From NCBI RefSeq assembly GCF_001620365.2, contig NZ_LQMT02000011.1:72286-136285 (forward strand): a stretch of 64,000 bases of DNA, written 5' to 3'. This document shows positions 25,565 through 34,661 of this stretch, one piece after another. The stretch comes from Amycolatopsis keratiniphila subsp. keratiniphila (GTDB lineage Bacteria > Actinomycetota > Actinomycetes > Mycobacteriales > Pseudonocardiaceae). Position numbers and translations under genes: made by a program. Each line of letters opens with the position of its first letter. The first letter of the stretch is position 1. The notes beneath the pieces are model-generated. The model was not told where the DNA came from and made no database searches. It was given only the letters and a program-made list of their open reading frames with translations.

Positions 25565-26815
25565 TCAGGGTGCTTCCGGCAGCCGCAGTTCGAAGATCGC
25601 GCCGCCTTCTTCGGCGTTGTAGACACGCAGCCTGCCGCCGTGCGCGAGCGCGACCCACCGGACGATCGACAGGCCGAGCCCGCTCGACCCGCCACCGCTG
25701 GTGAACCGGTCGAAGTTCTCCTCCGCGACGGACGAGTCGATTCCGGGCCCGCTGTCCGCGACCGTCACCTTTCCGCCGGCGACGGTGACGTGCACGATGG
25801 CCTCGTAACCGGGGCGCCGTCCGTAACGCAGCGCGTTGTCGAGCAGGTTGGCCACCGCCCGCTGGACCAGCGTCGGGTCGGCGGAGACCGTCGACGGCGC
25901 CGCCACCAACGTCACCTGCGCGCCCTCGGCGGGTGTTTCCGCCACGACGCTCGCGACGAGCTGGTCCAGCCGCACCGGCTGGATGGCCAGGGACTCGACC
26001 CCGGCCGCGAGCCGCGCGCGCACGAGCAGGCCGTCGATGATGCCGCCCATCCGCGACGCGAGCCGGACGGTCCGTGGCAGTAGTTCGTCGCTCTCGGCGG
26101 GGTTGCGCAACGCCGCTTCGGCCAGCGCGCGCAAAGCCGCGACCGGTGTGCGGAGGTCGTGCGCCGTTTCGGCGAGCAGGACCTCCTGTTGCTGGAGCGC
26201 GGTGGTCGCGGGCCGGATCGCGCGTCCGGACAGCACGTGCCCGGTCACCCCGATCGCGCCCAGCAGGAGCACACAGCCCCCGATGACCAGCAGTTTCAGC
26301 TGGTCGTGCGCGGCGAGGGCGTCGCGCGCGTCGGCGACCGCGACGATCGCGCCGGCCTCCTGGTTGTTGCGGTTGCGGAAGGGCTCGACGCCGACGCGGA
26401 CCATCTCACCCGCGGTTCCGCTGCTGTAGCCGTTGAGCACGGCCCCGTTCCGCGCCGACAGGTCGGCGAAGGTCTGCAACCGCTGGGCATCGACCGCCAC
26501 GCAGGTCCGGCCGCTCGTGTAGGGCGGGAACGCGCCCGCGCCGCTGGGCAGGATCACGAACTGCGGACATTGCCGGTTCACCTCGTCCTGGCCGACGTAG
26601 GTGGTGGTGACGGTGTCGCCCTCGCCCATGATCAGCCGTTTGACCGGGGCTGTGACGCGGGCGAGCTCGGCGTCCAGCTGGACTTCCCGCTGCTGCAGGT
26701 CGGCGCTCACGGCGAGCCAGGCGAAGACGATCAGCCCGGCGGCGTTCAATCCGGTGAACAGCCAGGTGAGCAGCCACCGCAGGCGCCGGAGGCGATCGGC
26801 CGCGGAGCCCTTCAC
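25565..26815 (-). CDS. Sensor histidine kinase
   Basis: The product is 416 residues from GTG 26815, overlapping the response regulator stop (GTGA). TM1 spans about 14-36 and TM2 about 174-195. The outer sensor domain between them has two cysteines (83 and 105). The H-box is AETAHDLRTPVAAL (His219), the N-box VANLLDNALRYG, and the G boxes ADSGPGID and SSGLGLSIV. No clear HAMP is needed to explain the short linker. It works with the regulator upstream of it; the signal is unknown. Confidence 0.92.
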   Translation of the reverse strand: MKGSAADRLRRLRWLLTWLFTGLNAAGLIVFAWLAVSADLQQREVQLDAELARVTAPVKRLIMGEGDTVTTTYVGQDEVNRQCPQFVILPSGAGAFPPYTSGRTCVAVDAQRLQTFADLSARNGAVLNGYSSGTAGEMVRVGVEPFRNRNNQEAGAIVAVADARDALAAHDQLKLLVIGGCVLLLGAIGVTGHVLSGRAIRPATTALQQQEVLLAETAHDLRTPVAALRALAEAALRNPAESDELLPRTVRLASRMGGIIDGLLVRARLAAGVESLAIQPVRLDQLVASVVAETPAEGAQVTLVAAPSTVSADPTLVQRAVANLLDNALRYGRRPGYEAIVHVTVAGGKVTVADSGPGIDSSVAEENFDRFTSGGGSSGLGLSIVRWVALAHGGRLRVYNAEEGGAIFELRLPEAP

Positions 26816-27492
26816 CGGGCCGCGATCCGGTAGCCGCGGCCGCGGACGGTGTCGATGACCTCGGGATCGCCGAGCCGCACCCGAAGCCGCCGGATCACCA
26901 CGTCGACCACATTGGACATCGGGTCGGTGCTGGTGTCCCAGCAGTGCTCGATCAGCTCGTCACGTCCGACGGCCTGATCCGGGCGGGAAAGCAAGTACTC
27001 CAGCACCGCGAACTCCTTGTCGCTCAAGGTGAGCAGCGTGTCGCCGCGGCGCACCTGCCGCCGCGCGCAGTCCATTTCGAGGTCATCGTGGCGCAGCACC
27101 GACGGCCGTCCGGCGCCCGCGCGACGGTAGAGCGCGTGGACGCGGGCGCTCATCTCGGCCACCGCGAACGGCTTCACCAGATAGTCGTCGCCGCCGTGTT
27201 CGAACCCGGCGACCCGGTCGGCGAGGCTGTCGCGCGCGGTCAGGAACAACACCGGTACCGCCCAGCCTTCCTGACGGCGGCGGTGGACGTATTCGATCGA
27301 ATCGCCGTCGGGCAGCATCCGATCGAACACCACGCAGGCGAACCCGCCCGCGGCCAGCTCGGCGTCGGCCTGCGCCAGGTCGCCCGCCTCGCGGACGGGC
27401 AAGCCGCTCCCGTGCAACTCGGCGGTGATCGCCACACGGAGGTCTTCGTCGTCCTCAACGACCAGCACCCGCTCTGTCGGCTCTGTTGTCAT
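26812..27492 (-). CDS. OmpR-family response regulator
   Basis: The product is 226 residues. The receiver has acidic pocket EDD (about 13-15), phospho-acceptor Asp57 (VVFDRML) and LVKPFA. The C-terminal winged helix contains LTLSDKEFAVLEYLLSRPDQ and ends TVRGRGYRIAAR. It is the first gene of the pair with the histidine kinase and lies 57 bases from the divergent BTAD regulator. The upstream Shine-Dalgarno sequence is weak (TGAGGT). Confidence 0.92.
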   Translation of the reverse strand: MTTEPTERVLVVEDDEDLRVAITAELHGSGLPVREAGDLAQADAELAAGGFACVVFDRMLPDGDSIEYVHRRRQEGWAVPVLFLTARDSLADRVAGFEHGGDDYLVKPFAVAEMSARVHALYRRAGAGRPSVLRHDDLEMDCARRQVRRGDTLLTLSDKEFAVLEYLLSRPDQAVGRDELIEHCWDTSTDPMSNVVDVVIRRLRVRLGDPEVIDTVRGRGYRIAAR

Positions 27493-27549
27493 CGGAACCT
27501 CAGGTACATGGCGCGATCGTAGGGAGACACGAAGCAAGGGGGTGCGAGC

Positions 27550-28821
27550 ATGGTGCTCTTCCAGGTCCTGGGGCCACTCGAGGTGCGTGGCCGCGACGGC
27601 GTCACGGGGCGGCCGGCCGGCGGGAAACCCGCCACGGTGCTGGCCGCGCTCCTGATGCAGCCTAACGCCTGGGTGGCGGTGGACCGGCTGATCGAGAACA
27701 CCTGGCCGGAACAGGCCGCGCCGGCTTCGGCCGAAGCGAACTTGAAGACATATATGTGGCAGCTGCGGCGGCTGTTGCCGGAACACGACGACGGCCCCCG
27801 TATCGAAGGGCGGGCCGGGGCCTACCGGCTGCACGTCGGCCCCGGCGAGCTGGACGCCGACTGTGCCGCGGCGCTCGCCGAGGACGCCGCGCGGGCACTG
27901 GCCGAGGGCACACCGGGAACCGCGTTGACCTTGGTGGAGCAGGGTTTGCGGTTGTGGCGGGGCCGGCCGTTCGAGGGGGTGGACGTCCTCGCCGACGACG
28001 CGGTCGAGCGGCTCGACGAATTGCACCGGCAGCTGCGGGAGTCGCTCGCCGACGCTCAGCTCGGGCTCGGGCGCACGGCCGACGCGGTGGCCACGTTGCA
28101 GGCACTGACCGCGGACGACCCACTGCGCGAGGACGTCTGGGCGCGGCTGATCCGGGCCCAGCACGAGATGGGACGTCCGGCCCAGGCGCTGGCCACGTTC
28201 CACCGGGCGCGGCGGCTCCTCGCCGCCGAACTGGGGGTGCGCCCGGGACCCGAGCTGAGGAAGGCGTTCCAGGCGGTGCACGGTTCCGGGGCACCGGACC
28301 GGCCGCGACGGGAGCTGCCGCGGACGGTCGAGCCGCTGGGCGGCCGGGAGCGGGAGTTCGCGGCACTGGGCCGGGCACTGACCGGGTGCGCGCCCGCGGT
28401 CGTCGTCACCGGTGCCGCGGGGGCGGGGAAGACGGCGCTCGCCGTGGCCGCGGCCCACCGGATCAGCGAACGCTTTCCCGACGGGCAGTTCTTCGTCGAT
28501 CTGCACGGCGGATCCCGGCCATTGGCCATCGCGGCGGTGCTGGAGCGGCTGTTGCGCGGCCTCGGGTTCCCGCCCGCGCTGATACCGTCCGATGTGGACG
28601 AACGAGCCGCGCTGTGGCGTTCGGAGCTGGCCGGGCGGCGGGTGCTGGTGGTCTTCGACGACGCCGCGGCCCGCGGCCAGGTCGCGGCGCTGCTGCCCGC
28701 GACCGGCCGCAGCGCCGCCATCGTCACGACGCGCGCCCGGGACTTCTCGCTCGCCGGGGCCACGACCGTCCACTTGGGGCCCGAGCGAGCCTCGGCCAGG
28801 CAGCTGGAGCGAGTGGCATGA
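27550..28821 (+). CDS. BTAD/SARP-family regulator with truncated NB-ARC ATPase
   Basis: The product is 423 residues. An N-terminal winged helix (FQVLGPLEVRGRDG to KTYMWQLRRLLPE) is followed by the bacterial transcriptional activation domain (about 95-245). An NTP-binding segment then carries Walker A GAAGAGKTALAV and Walker B VLVVFDDAAA. It stops soon after the NB-ARC core, so it lacks the TPR half of AfsR-type regulators (about 1000 residues). The stop overlaps the next start (ATGA), so the downstream HTH protein probably works with it. Confidence 0.87.
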   Translation: MVLFQVLGPLEVRGRDGVTGRPAGGKPATVLAALLMQPNAWVAVDRLIENTWPEQAAPASAEANLKTYMWQLRRLLPEHDDGPRIEGRAGAYRLHVGPGELDADCAAALAEDAARALAEGTPGTALTLVEQGLRLWRGRPFEGVDVLADDAVERLDELHRQLRESLADAQLGLGRTADAVATLQALTADDPLREDVWARLIRAQHEMGRPAQALATFHRARRLLAAELGVRPGPELRKAFQAVHGSGAPDRPRRELPRTVEPLGGREREFAALGRALTGCAPAVVVTGAAGAGKTALAVAAAHRISERFPDGQFFVDLHGGSRPLAIAAVLERLLRGLGFPPALIPSDVDERAALWRSELAGRRVLVVFDDAAARGQVAALLPATGRSAAIVTTRARDFSLAGATTVHLGPERASARQLERVA

Positions 28822-29390
28822 CACTTTCCACGGCGACCGACGAGGTGCTCGTCCTGGCGGCGATGGCCGGAGCGCTGCCGATGTTCCACACCGAGGACCT
28901 CGACAACCTGCGGCGCGGCGTGCACTACCGCGTACTCGTGCCGGTCGAGGCGAGGAACAGCCGGGAGACGGCAAGGCGGCTGGACATGTTCGCCTCACAC
29001 GGCGCCGAAATCCGCACCGTGCCGTCCGTGCCGATGACCGCGATGGTCGTCGACGGCACGCTCGCGTTGCTGCCGGGGGACCGATGCGGTGAGCTCACCG
29101 AGTTCCGTGAGCCCGGCGTCGTGAGAGTCGTGGTGGAGCTGTTCGAACGACTGTGGCGGCCCACCGGACCGCCGGGCAGCGGATCGGGGCCGACCCAGCG
29201 CGAATTGGACCTGCTGACCCTGCTCATGAACGGCTACACCGACGAGTCCGCCGCGGCCCGGCTCGGCATCTCCGAGCGGACCGTGCGGAGGATGGTGTCC
29301 GAGCTGATGCACCGGCTCAGCGCGCGCAGCCGGTTCCAGGCCGGCGCGAAGGCCGCGGACCGCGGCTGGTTGATAGAGCTCGCCGGGTGA
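28818..29390 (+). CDS. LuxR-type HTH regulator with TrmB/PLD-like sensor part
   Basis: The product is 190 residues. The N-terminal 120 residues (RRGVHYRVLVPVEARNSRET, then FASHGAEIRTVPSVPMTAMV) match the effector half of HTH proteins with a phospholipase D-like/TrmB C-terminal domain. The C-terminus is a LuxR helix-turn-helix (TQRELDLLTLLMNGYTDESA, then LGISERTVRRMVSELM). ATG 28818 overlaps the BTAD gene stop. Confidence 0.82.
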   Translation: MTLSTATDEVLVLAAMAGALPMFHTEDLDNLRRGVHYRVLVPVEARNSRETARRLDMFASHGAEIRTVPSVPMTAMVVDGTLALLPGDRCGELTEFREPGVVRVVVELFERLWRPTGPPGSGSGPTQRELDLLTLLMNGYTDESAAARLGISERTVRRMVSELMHRLSARSRFQAGAKAADRGWLIELAG

Positions 29391-29408
29391 TCACGCTACG
29401 GTCGTCGG

Positions 29409-30065
29409 GTGCGTGTATTGGTCACCGAGGACGACGAGGATCTCCGGTCAGCCGTCGAGGCTTCACTGCGCGGCTCCGGGTTCGCCGTCGACGTCGCCAA
29501 GGACCTCCCCGACGCCGACGAGGCGCTGAGCGTCAACGCCTACGACTGCGTCGTGCTCGACCGGATGCTGCCGGCCGGGGACTCCCTCGGCTACGTCGGC
29601 GAACGCCGCCGGGACGGCTGGGAGGTCCCGGTGCTGTTCCTGACCGCGCGCGACACGGTCGCCGACCGGATCGCCGGACTGGCACTGGCCGACGACTATC
29701 TGGTCAAGCCCTTCGCGATGGCCGAACTGATCGCGCGAGTGCGCAGCCTCTGCCGCCGTGGTGATTCAGGAGCGGCGCCGGTGCTGAACTTCCTCGACCT
29801 CGAACTGGACATCGGCAGGCACGAGGCGCGACGAGGTGGCGTCACGTTGACGTTGACCGGTAAGGAGTTCGCGGTCCTGCGGCGGCTGATGGTCTCGGCG
29901 GGCGAGCCGGTCCGGCGCCGCGCGCTGACCGACGCGGGCTGGGACGAGCTGGTGCCCCCGTCGCCCAACGCGCTCGAGGTGCTGATCGCGCAGCTGCGGC
30001 ACAAGCTCGGGCCACCTCCCGTGATCCACACCGTGCGGGGCATCGGGTACGTCCTGCGCGGCTGA
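29409..30065 (+). CDS. Orphan OmpR-family response regulator
   Basis: The product is 218 residues from GTG 29409. The receiver has EDDED, Asp51 (VVLDRML) and LVKPFA; the winged helix ends TVRGIGYVLRG. The loop before LVKPF reads AGLALADDYL, about two residues shorter than the usual AGLDAGADDYL. No histidine kinase is adjacent. It is most similar in style to the regulator at 26812-27492 (both have LDRMLP/FDRMLP and GDS after the acceptor), so the single nearby kinase may serve both (inference). Confidence 0.88.
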   Translation: MRVLVTEDDEDLRSAVEASLRGSGFAVDVAKDLPDADEALSVNAYDCVVLDRMLPAGDSLGYVGERRRDGWEVPVLFLTARDTVADRIAGLALADDYLVKPFAMAELIARVRSLCRRGDSGAAPVLNFLDLELDIGRHEARRGGVTLTLTGKEFAVLRRLMVSAGEPVRRRALTDAGWDELVPPSPNALEVLIAQLRHKLGPPPVIHTVRGIGYVLRG

Positions 30066-30075
30066 ACATTCCCGG

Positions 30076-31326
30076 CTACAACGCCCCTTCGAATACGACA
30101 GCGCCGTGGGCGTCACGCGCTTGAATACCGACCCCTTGCGGGAACGGATCGTTCACCTCTTTCGGGAGGAAGACCACGAAGGTCCTGTCGACCACATCGG
30201 TCGTCGAGGTTCGTCCGGCGCCGAAGTCACAGGTCACCGTCACGGCCGTCTCCGGCAGCAGGGTCCCGGCGTACGGCGTCCGGGCGTTGCCCCGTTCACC
30301 ACCGTCTTCCACGCCGCCCAGTGGCTGCATCGGGATGGTCCGGGGCCGCGTCGGCGGGAGCTCGAAATGATCTTGGTAGACGCGCATCTTCGTCCGGCCG
30401 GGACGACGCGGGTCCGGAACGGTCGTGCACGCCAGGCTCCGGTCGCCCAACCGGCCGAGTACGACCCGGTAGCCGTCCTTGTCCAGTAGCGCGCCCGGCC
30501 GGTAGCCCGCCGCGTCGGAGACGGCGTCCACCGCGCCGGACAGGCATTCGTCGAGCGCCCGTCCCGCGGGCGAGGTCCGGTCGGCCGGGGCGATCGGACG
30601 GTCGACGGTCGAAAGCAGCGGCGGGGGAGCCGACGGCAGGGTCGTGGTCGCCGCTCCGGCGGGTCCGTAAACGGACAGTCGCGTCTTCGCGGGGGCGGTC
30701 CAGGTGAACGAAACGAACTGATGGGTCAGTGGCGACGCCTCCAGGGTGTCCCCGCCGCCGGAATCCTCGGCCTGGAAGGCGAGACCCGCACCCGGCCAGG
30801 CCGGATCCAGTACCCCGCCGATCATCCCGGTCGCGCTCTGCAGGAGCAGTCCGGTGCGGGTGCCCGGCGCGTACGCGGGGGCGGCGTCCGGATCGGAGAC
30901 GGTCACGGTGGTCAGCGTCGTCTCGCAGAACATCGGCTTGCCCGCCGCCGTCGCGGCGACGACCGAAACGTCCAGCATGACGTCGGTGAACAGGGGGACC
31001 CATTCCTCGCGCGGGGCCAGCCGGTCCGACTTGCCCGCGGCCCGCACCGCCGCCCAGCAGCGGTCGAGCGACGACGTCGCCAGCCCGGTGTCGAGGGTGA
31101 GCCCGCCGGCGGCCGGTTCGGGGCCGGGGGGCGCGCCCTGCTGACGGAGCGACTGCGCCGCGGCGGCGACGCCGGACGCGACGAGAACGACCGCCGCCGC
31201 GGCGGCGTACCAGACGCGTGCCTTCCGCCGCGGCTTCGCGATCCCCTCGCGGACGGCCGACCGCATCCGGGCGCGGACGTCGTCCGGCATCGCGTGGTGA
31301 GGCGGGTACACGGGTTCGTCGCTCAT
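30076..31326 (-). CDS. Membrane protein, probable anti-sigma partner of the ECF sigma factor
   Basis: The product is 416 residues. There is a short cytoplasmic N-terminus (about 1-37), one membrane segment (38-60) and about 350 outer residues with several cysteines (DRCWAAV, MFCETT, DECLSG, LACTTV, VTCDFG). ATG 31326 overlaps the sigma factor stop (ATGA). No zinc-binding HxxxCxxC motif is present in the cytoplasmic part, so it is not a ZAS-type anti-sigma factor. The anti-sigma role is inferred from coupling and topology. Confidence 0.65.
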   Translation of the reverse strand: MSDEPVYPPHHAMPDDVRARMRSAVREGIAKPRRKARVWYAAAAAVVLVASGVAAAAQSLRQQGAPPGPEPAAGGLTLDTGLATSSLDRCWAAVRAAGKSDRLAPREEWVPLFTDVMLDVSVVAATAAGKPMFCETTLTTVTVSDPDAAPAYAPGTRTGLLLQSATGMIGGVLDPAWPGAGLAFQAEDSGGGDTLEASPLTHQFVSFTWTAPAKTRLSVYGPAGAATTTLPSAPPPLLSTVDRPIAPADRTSPAGRALDECLSGAVDAVSDAAGYRPGALLDKDGYRVVLGRLGDRSLACTTVPDPRRPGRTKMRVYQDHFELPPTRPRTIPMQPLGGVEDGGERGNARTPYAGTLLPETAVTVTCDFGAGRTSTTDVVDRTFVVFLPKEVNDPFPQGVGIQARDAHGAVVFEGAL

Positions 31327-31907
31327 TTCTCCTCCAGCAACGTACGCAGCCGGGCTCGTCCCCGGGAAAGATGGGCGCGGACGGTGACCTCGGCGATGCC
31401 GAGCAGTTCCGCGGCGTCGGCGATGCCCACCTCGGCGGCCAGGCAGAGTTCGACGACCTCGCGCTGCGATTTCGGCAGCGACCGGACGGCTTCGGCGACC
31501 TGCTGCAGCCGGCGCTGGCCGTCGATCCTCTCGGCCACCGAGTCGGCGTGGTCGGATACGGCAGGCTGGGCCGGGATCTTCCCGAGCAGCCGCAGCCGGC
31601 GGCGAGCACCGCGGTGCTCGTCACGGGCGACGTTCGCCGCGACCGTGTAGAGCCACGGCAGGGCGCTGTCCCGCACCAGGGTCACCTCGGCCCGCCGCCG
31701 CCAGGCGATGAGGAACGTCGTGGACGCCAGGTCCTCGGCGCTGCTCCATGAACCGGTCAGGCGATAGGTGTAGTTCCACAGCGCCTCGGCATGCCGCTCG
31801 AACAGCTCACTGAACGCCCCCTCGTCGCCGTCGGCCGCGCGGGCCCACAGTTCCCGGTCACCGGTCTGTTCCACCGGTTCTCCCAACCCGATCGCAAGGT
31901 TGCTCAC
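31323..31907 (-). CDS. ECF-type RNA polymerase sigma factor
   Basis: The product is 194 residues from GTG 31907. Region 2 (AFSELFERHAEALWNYTYRL to TTFLIAWRRR) and region 4 (SLPKSQREVVELCLAAEVGI to VRAHLSRGRARLRTLL) are both clear. It precedes and overlaps its presumed regulator gene. The targets are unknown. The divergent GT-C glycosyltransferase gene starts 70 bases away and could be one. Confidence 0.92.
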   Translation of the reverse strand: MSNLAIGLGEPVEQTGDRELWARAADGDEGAFSELFERHAEALWNYTYRLTGSWSSAEDLASTTFLIAWRRRAEVTLVRDSALPWLYTVAANVARDEHRGARRRLRLLGKIPAQPAVSDHADSVAERIDGQRRLQQVAEAVRSLPKSQREVVELCLAAEVGIADAAELLGIAEVTVRAHLSRGRARLRTLLEEK

Positions 31908-31977
31908 GCCCTGGTTGTGGCCGGCACCGCTCGAACGTTGCGCGCAACTTCCCGGGGCGGAGGAGCCACATCGAGAC

Positions 31978-33420
31978 ATGATCATGGAACAGGTCCGGAC
32001 GACGGACAACCAGGCGCCGCCCTGGCGGATGCCCCTGTGCACAGCGGTGCTCTCGGCGGTGGTGTTCCTGCTCGCCCGTCCGCATTTGATCGACGACACG
32101 TACATCACGCTGGCGTACGCGCGCAATGTCGCCTTCCACGGCCACTGGGGCCTGCTCGCCGACGCGACGTCGAACACCGCGACGTCTCCGGCGAACGTGC
32201 TCGTCCTGGCGGCCCTGACCATCGTCGTCCGCGACGCGGTCTTCGCCGCCGGAGCGCTGTTCGTACTCTGCCAGGTCCTTCTCGCCCTGGCGTTGCGCAG
32301 GCTCGGCACGGCGTGCGGGCTGCCGTCCCGGTTCCCCGCCCTGACGCTCGGCGCGCTGACCGCGAACCCGCTTCTCCTCTCGTCGATCGGGCTGGAGGTC
32401 GCCCTCGGCGCGGCGGTCCTTGGCTGGCTGACCGTGTTCGCCGTCGAGAAGAACCCATTCGCCTTCGGGTCGACAGCCGGCTTGCTCGCCCTGGTCCGGC
32501 TGGATCTGATCGTGTTCGCGGTGGTGCTCTTCGTCTTCCTCCGTCCCGGCGTGGGACGGGCGCTGCTCGGCGCAGGGCTGATCACGGTGCCATGGTTCGG
32601 CTTCAGCTGGGTGGTGCTCGGCGCGGCGGTACCGGACACCGTGGTGATCAAGACCCTCCAGGGTGCGCAACACGCTTGGGGCGCTTGGAACTTCGGCAAC
32701 GGCCCGCTGTTCTACGCGCGGGTCTCGCCGGTGATGGCCGTGCTGGCGTTCCTGCCCGCCGTCCTCGCCGTGGGGGCATTGGCCATCCGGCTGCGGACGA
32801 GCCCGGCGGGCCTGCGGCCGTTCGCGGCGCTCGCCGTCGGCGGCCTGCTCTACCACCTCGGCTACGTACTGCTGGCGGTCCCGCCCTACCACTGGTACTA
32901 CGGCCCCGGACTCACCGCGGCGACCGTCGTCCTCTGTGCCGTGGCGGTTTCCCACCGGATCATGGTCAGCGGGGTGCTCGCGCTGATCGTCGCCGGTCTG
33001 ATCGCGTACGCGGCCGCCGGACTTCCCCGTACACACGCGCCGTTGACGTCGAACTACACGTCGAGCGCGCAGTACGCCCGTATCGGAGCGGAACTGGGCA
33101 CGCTCGCCGGAGGCCGGATCGTCGGCAGCGCGGGCGAAATCGGCGTCCTCGCCTACAGTTGCGGCTGCCCGGTCGTCGATGTCTTCTCCGACCGCGGCCT
33201 GCTGCCCGCCGCGATCGAGGCGCGCGGCGAAGAGAACCGCTGGATTCGCGCGATGCTTCGCGTGAACTACGCCTTCTTCGACTTCGATGTCCGGCCACGG
33301 CGTCCCGACCTCGTGCTGCGACGGCTGGCTGCTCCTCCGCCGGACGCGCTCGCGCACTGGACGCTCGATGCGCCGACTCTCGGGAAGCAGGAGCTGTACC
33401 TCGTGCCGAACAAGGAGTGA
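31978..33420 (+). CDS. GT-C type membrane glycosyltransferase (AftB-like arabinofuranosyl/mannosyl transferase fold)
   Basis: The product is 480 residues with about ten membrane segments. The first outer loop has LIDDTYITLAYARN, the DDxYIxxRYARN-like motif carrying the catalytic acidic pair in actinobacterial GT-C enzymes such as AftB. The soluble C-terminal part (about 340-480) contains Cys-Gly-Cys (YSCGCPVVDVFSDRG). These enzymes use decaprenyl-phosphate sugars outside the membrane for wall glycan assembly. The ATG at 31984 is an alternative start; GGAGGAG lies upstream. Confidence 0.75.
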   Translation: MIMEQVRTTDNQAPPWRMPLCTAVLSAVVFLLARPHLIDDTYITLAYARNVAFHGHWGLLADATSNTATSPANVLVLAALTIVVRDAVFAAGALFVLCQVLLALALRRLGTACGLPSRFPALTLGALTANPLLLSSIGLEVALGAAVLGWLTVFAVEKNPFAFGSTAGLLALVRLDLIVFAVVLFVFLRPGVGRALLGAGLITVPWFGFSWVVLGAAVPDTVVIKTLQGAQHAWGAWNFGNGPLFYARVSPVMAVLAFLPAVLAVGALAIRLRTSPAGLRPFAALAVGGLLYHLGYVLLAVPPYHWYYGPGLTAATVVLCAVAVSHRIMVSGVLALIVAGLIAYAAAGLPRTHAPLTSNYTSSAQYARIGAELGTLAGGRIVGSAGEIGVLAYSCGCPVVDVFSDRGLLPAAIEARGEENRWIRAMLRVNYAFFDFDVRPRRPDLVLRRLAAPPPDALAHWTLDAPTLGKQELYLVPNKE

Positions 33421-33481
33421 TGTGGTGCGGGCCCCAGGCCTCACACTGGTAGCCACTGCCGAGGCGGGGAGTGGACTTGAC

Positions 33482-34089
33482 ATGGCGATCACGACGTGGG
33501 TCCAGGCGGCCGGAACCGTGTTGCTGGGGCTGGTCGGGCTCTGGTTCGCACACAACTATCGACGGCAGATCCGGCTCAAACTCGCCGAACGACAGGTCGA
33601 GTCGTACGTGCGGCTCTGGGCGCTGACCGCGCCTGCCGCCCCGTTCCGCGCTACTCCGTTGGAGTCCGTCGAGCTGAAGAAGCTCCACGACGACATGGGA
33701 AAGTGGTACTTCGACGACGGCGACGGCATCCTCACCTCGTCCGCGGCTCGCGATTTGTTCATAGGCGTCCACGGCAATCTCGTCTGCCCGATCGGTGAGG
33801 TGAAGCCGACCGTGCTGGCCGCGCAACTCGCCGCGTTGTCCCCGGCCGATGCCGAACGCCGTCGCGGCTGCGCGATCATCCGCCAGGTATCCCTTTGCGA
33901 ACCCAGCTGAAGAAGGACTTGGCCATGCACTTCGGCGTCGGCTATTACACCGACCTTCAGCCCGACGATCGGGCCTTTCTGGTCAGCTGTGGTTTGTCTC
34001 CCCGGCGGCGGCCGTGGCGCCCACGACGGCTTCGCCCAGCGGACCGGCCACGGGTCGACTCCTGCGTGTGCGGCACCTGTCCGGCCTGA
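33482..34089 (+). pseudogene. Frameshifted small membrane protein gene
   Basis: The first frame (33482-33910) encodes MAITTWVQAAGTVLLGLVGL, a TM start, then a conserved-looking cytoplasmic domain up to IIRQVSL, where it runs into CEPS and stops. The third frame from about 33895 reads LRTQLKKDLAMHFGVGYYTD and LQPDDRAFLVSCG, which continues the domain naturally. One base missing near 33893 explains the break. Homologues I recall end soon after the SCG segment. I do not know the function. A sequencing error is the other explanation. Confidence 0.55.
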
Positions 34090-34175
34090 ATCCTGAATAC
34101 ATCACCGGAACAGAGGAAGGTGCGCAACGCCCTCCATACGGCCTTCGCTCGTGCGTTCGGCTCGCACTGGAGCGT

Positions 34176-34373
34176 CTGTCATCGCTGGCCGGTGCGAGCA
34201 AAGACCGGGCGGTGCGGCTGTGGGACGTCGCCGATCCGGCTCGCCCTTCGCCCATCGGCGCGCCGATCACCGGACATGCCGACGGTGTCCGGTCGATGGC
34301 GTTCAGCCCCGACGGAAGAACTCTGGCGACGGGCACCGAATACAGCGACGTCGCGGTGCGGTTGTGGAACATT
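34176..34373 (+). pseudogene. WD40 repeat fragment
   Basis: The frame reads GASKDRAVRLWDVADP, then ITGHADGVRSMAFSPDGRTL and VRLWNIHG: two WD40 blades ending in RLWD and RLWN. No start, no upstream blades and no downstream continuation exist. This is a remnant of a larger WD40 (often NACHT/kinase-WD40) gene. Confidence 0.7.
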
Positions 34374-34374
34374 C

Positions 34375-34626
34375 ATGGTCGTGGGCGTCCCGCGCGAGAT
34401 CGGCGGGCTCGACTCGCCCGGCTCGTCCCCGGCCCTGCCCGAGATCGTCCTCGATGTCCTCGGCGACCGGGACATCCCGGTCCCTGGCGACGTCGAGTTC
34501 GGACATGCCGGGCCAAACCTGCCGATGCCGGTCGGCATCCGCGTCACGCTCGACGCGCGGCAGCGGACGCCGGCGCTGCTCGAACCAGCGGTCGGCCGCT
34601 CACGATGGCCGGAACAGCGTGCTTGA
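34375..34626 (+). pseudogene. C-terminal fragment of an S66 (LD-carboxypeptidase) gene
   Basis: The frame reads LPEIVLDVLGDRDIPVPGDV, then EFGHAGPNLPMPVGIRVTLD, which fits the C-terminal part of peptidase family S66 with its catalytic His (GH) and the PNLPMPVG strand. The Ser and Glu parts of the triad are missing. It joins the WD40 scrap directly, marking a deletion junction near 34374. Confidence 0.6.
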
Positions 34627-34661
34627 CCTTGTCCCAGGGGCAAGGTTCGAGGATCGACGGC

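Noticed and set aside
26812-28998. 728-codon minus-strand open frame that includes the response regulator
   Set aside because: Everything upstream of 27492 is the complement of the BTAD gene; the receiver domain begins at 27492.
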